Shown: in pieces, positions 32,645-37,947 of the stretch
Position numbering within the stretch: the first letter of the stretch is position 1
Layout: each line of letters starts with the position of its first letter
Source: Streptomyces sp. ISL-36
Lineage (GTDB): Bacteria; Actinomycetota; Actinomycetes; Streptomycetales; Streptomycetaceae
Assembly (NCBI RefSeq): GCF_018614205.1
Contig: NZ_JAGGOS010000123.1
Coordinates: 1 to 37,947, forward strand
Direction of reading: 5' to 3'
Length of the DNA: 37,947 bases
Notes under the pieces: model-generated
Seen by the model: only the letters and a program-made list of their open reading frames with translations
Database searches by the model: none
What the model was told of the DNA's origin: nothing
Position numbers and translations under genes: made by a program

Positions 32645-32801
32645 GAGTGGAGAGGCGGAGCGGAGCCGAGCGGGCGCATACCGTCAGAGTCGTGTCGGGT
32701 GCGTCCCGTCACCGGGTCCGTACCGCGTCCCCCATGCACCCGACCGCATCCGGCCCCGACCGGATCGCATCCGACCGCATCCGCGCCGCCCGAGGTCCGC
32801 G
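32645..32801. other. Non-coding leader with GCATCCG repeats before the hybrid kinase
   Basis: The rest of the 320-bp gap (MITE plus this part) contains the promoter of the hybrid kinase. Short GCATCCG repeats occur at about 32747, 32767 and 32777, interleaved with GACCG. No hairpin, riboswitch or gene was recognised here. Confidence 0.4.
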
Positions 32802-35780
<2,979 letters not shown>

Positions 35781-35805
35781 CCGGCCCGCTCACCGGCGCG
35801 CCTGC

Positions 35806-35914
35806 GCCACCCCGGTCGCGTCAGCGGCCGCCGCGTGCCACCCCGGTCGCGTCAACGGCCGCCGCGTGCCACCCCGGTCGCGTCAACGGCCCGCCGCGTG
35901 CCACCCCGGTCGCG
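35806..35914. repeat. 31-bp tandem repeat downstream of the hybrid kinase
   Basis: Three units (35806-35836, 35837-35867, 35868-35899, the last with one extra C) and a partial fourth, each starting GCCACCCCGGTCGCGTCA. The array lies in the convergent gap between the hybrid kinase and the phosphatase, after which GGCACCGTCGGGCCTCC-type repeats continue to about 35990. Role unknown; it could act as a bidirectional transcription barrier. Confidence 0.85.
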
Positions 35915-36003
35915 GTCGGGACCCGGCACCGTCGGGCCTCCGGGGCCAGTGCCGTCAGGCCTCGTGGGCCGGGCACCGTCGGGCCTCCGGAGGCCGGCCG
36001 CCG

Positions 36004-37947
36004 TCACCGTACGTGCACGGCGACGATGCTCGTGTCGTCGTCGGTGTCGCCGGTCGCCGCGCCGAGCAGCCGGTCCACCTGCTCGTCGGGCGGATAGCCG
36101 CTGAGCCGCTCCGCCTCCGCGGTGAGCTGAGCGAGCCCGTGGTCGAGCCCGTCGTGGCGGCGTTCGACCAGTCCGTCCGTGTAGAGCAGCAGAGTGTCGC
36201 CCGGCCGCAGTGACGTCCTGCGTTCCTGGTACGCGTACGAGGGCACCGCGCCCAGCAGCAGGTCCTGAGGCGGTTCGATCAGCCGCGCCACGCCGTCGCG
36301 CAGCAGCAGCAGCGGCAGGTGGCCCGCGCTCGACCACACGAGACTCCGGTCCTCGGGGTCGTACAACGCGCACACCGCGGTCGCCGTCGGGTGACCGCTG
36401 GTGCGCAGCGTCGTCTCGTTGAGCCACTCCATCAGCCGACGGGGCGAGTCGCCGGTGCACGCGAGGCCTCGCTGGGCGTTGCGCAGCGCCACCATGCCGG
36501 TGACCGAGTCGATGCCGTGCCCGGCGACGTCGCCGACCGCCACCAGCACCTTGCCGCTCGGCAGCGGCTGGACGTCGTACCAGTCACCGCCCACCCGGTA
36601 CTCCTGGGCCGCGGGCCGGTAGCGGGCCGCCACGACGAGGCCGGGCAGTTCCTGGAGGTCGGGGACCTCGGGGACGATCGCCTGCTGCAGCTGGAGGGCG
36701 AGCTGGTGCCTGAGTTCCGCCCGGGTCCGTACGGCGGTGAGCTGGTCGAAGGTCGCGGTCAGCGCGGCCTCCGTGCGGCGGCTCTCGGACACGTCCTGGT
36801 AGACCCCGGCGACGCCGGTGACCGTCCCCGCGTCGAGCAACGGCTCCGCCGCGACCCGTACATGCCGCACGGTCCTGCGGTCCCCCAGGACGATCCGCAG
36901 CACCGTCTGAGCCCCGGTACGGCGCTCCGTGAGGGTCCTGAGCAGCTCGGTCAGCGCCTCCCCGTCGTCCGGGTGCACCAGCCCGCGCAGCCCGAGCAAC
37001 GGCACCGGCGGCTCGTCCCGTGACCTGCCGAAGATCCCGTACACCTGCTCCGACCACACCGTGTCGCCACCGGTCAGGCTGTCCTGGAACAGGCCCACGC
37101 TCTGCAGCCGGGCCATCGCCCACTCCGAGGCGAGCCCGGGGTCGGTGGCGGCGTGCCAGAGCACCACCACCCGCTCGGCACCGACCGGCAGCACCCGCAC
37201 GTCGAGCAGCGGGGCGGGGTCCTGCTGCCCGGGGGTTGTCGACATCGGCAGCCGGGGGACGCGCTGGGTCCGCGCGGTCCGGCGGGCGCGCCGGGCGAGA
37301 TGGGCGAGGTCGGCGTGGACATGGGGAAGCGTGAGGGGGAGGGAACGCTCTTCGGGGAAGGACGCACCGCCGAGCGTCGCGACCGCGTACTCGTTGAGAT
37401 GTTCCACCGTCGGCGCCGACGTCGAAGGGGCCAGCCGTAGCAGCATCGCCGGATGCACGAGGGCGTCCAGGACGTCCACCAGCACCGGTGTCATCGACGG
37501 GGTCGAGTCGGCCGCGTCGAGGACGGTGCCCGCCACCTCCATCAGGCCGACCAGCGCCCGCATCAGGGGTGCGTCGAAGGTGAGCGGACCCGGCCAGGCC
37601 ACGAGCGCCAGTCCCACGGGCGCGCCGCGCCGGCGTACGGGGAGGAGCGCCCGCGCCGCACGGGGCGCGGGTCCCGGCAGGACCTCGCCCGCCTCGGGGC
37701 CCGTGTCCAGCCAGACGGGCGAGCCGTCGGCGAGGACCGAGCGGAACGAGGGAGGGGCCGCCGGGGGGATCCATTGCCAGGCCGCGGCCTCGGCGGCGCC
37801 GCCCCCGGCGTGTCCGGCGAGGCGCAGACACCCCCACGCGTCCCGCCGCCAGAGCCAGAGGCTCTCCGCGCCGAGCGGGGCGAGGCCGCCCTCCAGCAGA
37901 GCCCGCGCCGCCTCGCCGACGGTGTCCTTGGTCTCGGCCGCCGCGGC
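36004..37947 (-). CDS. GAF/PAS-SpoIIE (PP2C) phosphatase, N-terminus beyond window
   Basis: Partial RsbU-like phosphatase; 647 residues visible. A GAF-like domain occupies the N-terminal part (about 1-190; it starts AAAAETKDTVGEAARALLEGGL and runs past the window edge). A PAS domain follows (about 240-360, with VYGIFGRSRDEPP and VAGVYQDVSESRR). A PP2C/SpoIIE domain ends the protein (about 410-645), with the metal-binding motifs GGDWYDV, VGDVAGHG, SAGHLPLLLL and DDTSIVAV all intact. It would dephosphorylate a STAS antagonist in response to a cytoplasmic signal and so activate a sigma factor. It is convergent with the hybrid kinase. Several in-frame internal GTG/ATG codons exist, but the GAF sequence upstream shows the gene is longer. 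Confidence 0.92.
   Translation of the reverse strand, partial: AAAAETKDTVGEAARALLEGGLAPLGAESLWLWRRDAWGCLRLAGHAGGGAAEAAAWQWIPPAAPPSFRSVLADGSPVWLDTGPEAGEVLPGPAPRAARALLPVRRRGAPVGLALVAWPGPLTFDAPLMRALVGLMEVAGTVLDAADSTPSMTPVLVDVLDALVHPAMLLRLAPSTSAPTVEHLNEYAVATLGGASFPEERSLPLTLPHVHADLAHLARRARRTARTQRVPRLPMSTTPGQQDPAPLLDVRVLPVGAERVVVLWHAATDPGLASEWAMARLQSVGLFQDSLTGGDTVWSEQVYGIFGRSRDEPPVPLLGLRGLVHPDDGEALTELLRTLTERRTGAQTVLRIVLGDRRTVRHVRVAAEPLLDAGTVTGVAGVYQDVSESRRTEAALTATFDQLTAVRTRAELRHQLALQLQQAIVPEVPDLQELPGLVVAARYRPAAQEYRVGGDWYDVQPLPSGKVLVAVGDVAGHGIDSVTGMVALRNAQRGLACTGDSPRRLMEWLNETTLRTSGHPTATAVCALYDPEDRSLVWSSAGHLPLLLLRDGVARLIEPPQDLLLGAVPSYAYQERRTSLRPGDTLLLYTDGLVERRHDGLDHGLAQLTAEAERLSGYPPDEQVDRLLGAATGDTDDDTSIVAVHVR

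Overview
The window is very GC-rich, has strong third-position GC bias, uses GTG as well as ATG starts, and carries the complete cebR-cebEFG-bglC cellobiose locus with two copies of the CebR operator TGGGAGCGCTCCCA. Together with a monomeric NADP isocitrate dehydrogenase, a DUF5133 protein and many RsbW-like ATPases this points firmly to a Streptomyces chromosome. Both ends cut a gene: a Ser/Thr kinase on the left and a SpoIIE-type phosphatase on the right.

Layout. (1) 1-3402: Ser/Thr kinase, then a divergent Tat-secreted phospholipase C. (2) 3520-6287: DeoR-type repressor divergent from a SIS isomerase/class II aldolase pair, probably an amino-sugar or ketose-phosphate module with its own TGCTCGAA-type operators. 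(3) 6274-9284: VanW-family membrane protein, divergent IclR regulator with an apparently leaderless promoter, small ABM-domain monooxygenase. (4) 9286-15369: cebR-cebEFG-bglC, with intercistronic hairpins and a degenerate third CebR-like site before bglC. (5) 15441-19522: 49-bp tandem repeat, PAP2 phosphatase, icd with a strong terminator, small hypothetical protein. (6) 19623-22384: a single polypeptide joining an ECF-type sigma factor, a short zinc-finger-like motif, a linker, a membrane segment and an extracellular CAP/SCP domain, facing a separate membrane-anchored CAP protein. (7) 22596-25730: tandem universal stress protein and a secreted delta-60/DUF11/RTX protein. (8) 25755-29405: acyl-CoA-dehydrogenase-like (DszC/SfnB-type) flavoprotein, Rrf2 regulator without Fe-S cysteines, a protein resembling eukaryotic RhoGDI, and an NAD-dependent epimerase. 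(9) 29548-37947: a general-stress partner-switching island with DUF5133 protein, STAS anti-anti-sigma, two RsbW-like ATPases, a SigB/SigF-type sigma factor, a 166-bp MITE, a soluble poly-HAMP hybrid histidine kinase and a PAS/GAF-SpoIIE phosphatase.

How the genes fit together. CebR should repress cebEFG and bglC until cellobiose is imported and split to glucose. In region 9 the STAS protein, ATPases, sigma factor and phosphatase form the set of parts expected for RsbV/RsbW/SigB/RsbU-type switching; a near-perfect SigB-type promoter (GAGT-N15-GGGTAC) precedes the STAS gene, which suggests feedback by the sigma factor encoded nearby.

The most unusual items are the sigma/CAP fusion (an apparent one-component transmembrane sigma factor) beside a second CAP protein, and the RhoGDI-like protein. 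No tRNA, rRNA, CRISPR array, prophage or natural-product gene cluster was recognised. All functional calls rest on reading the sequence and recalled family knowledge; no database search was run.
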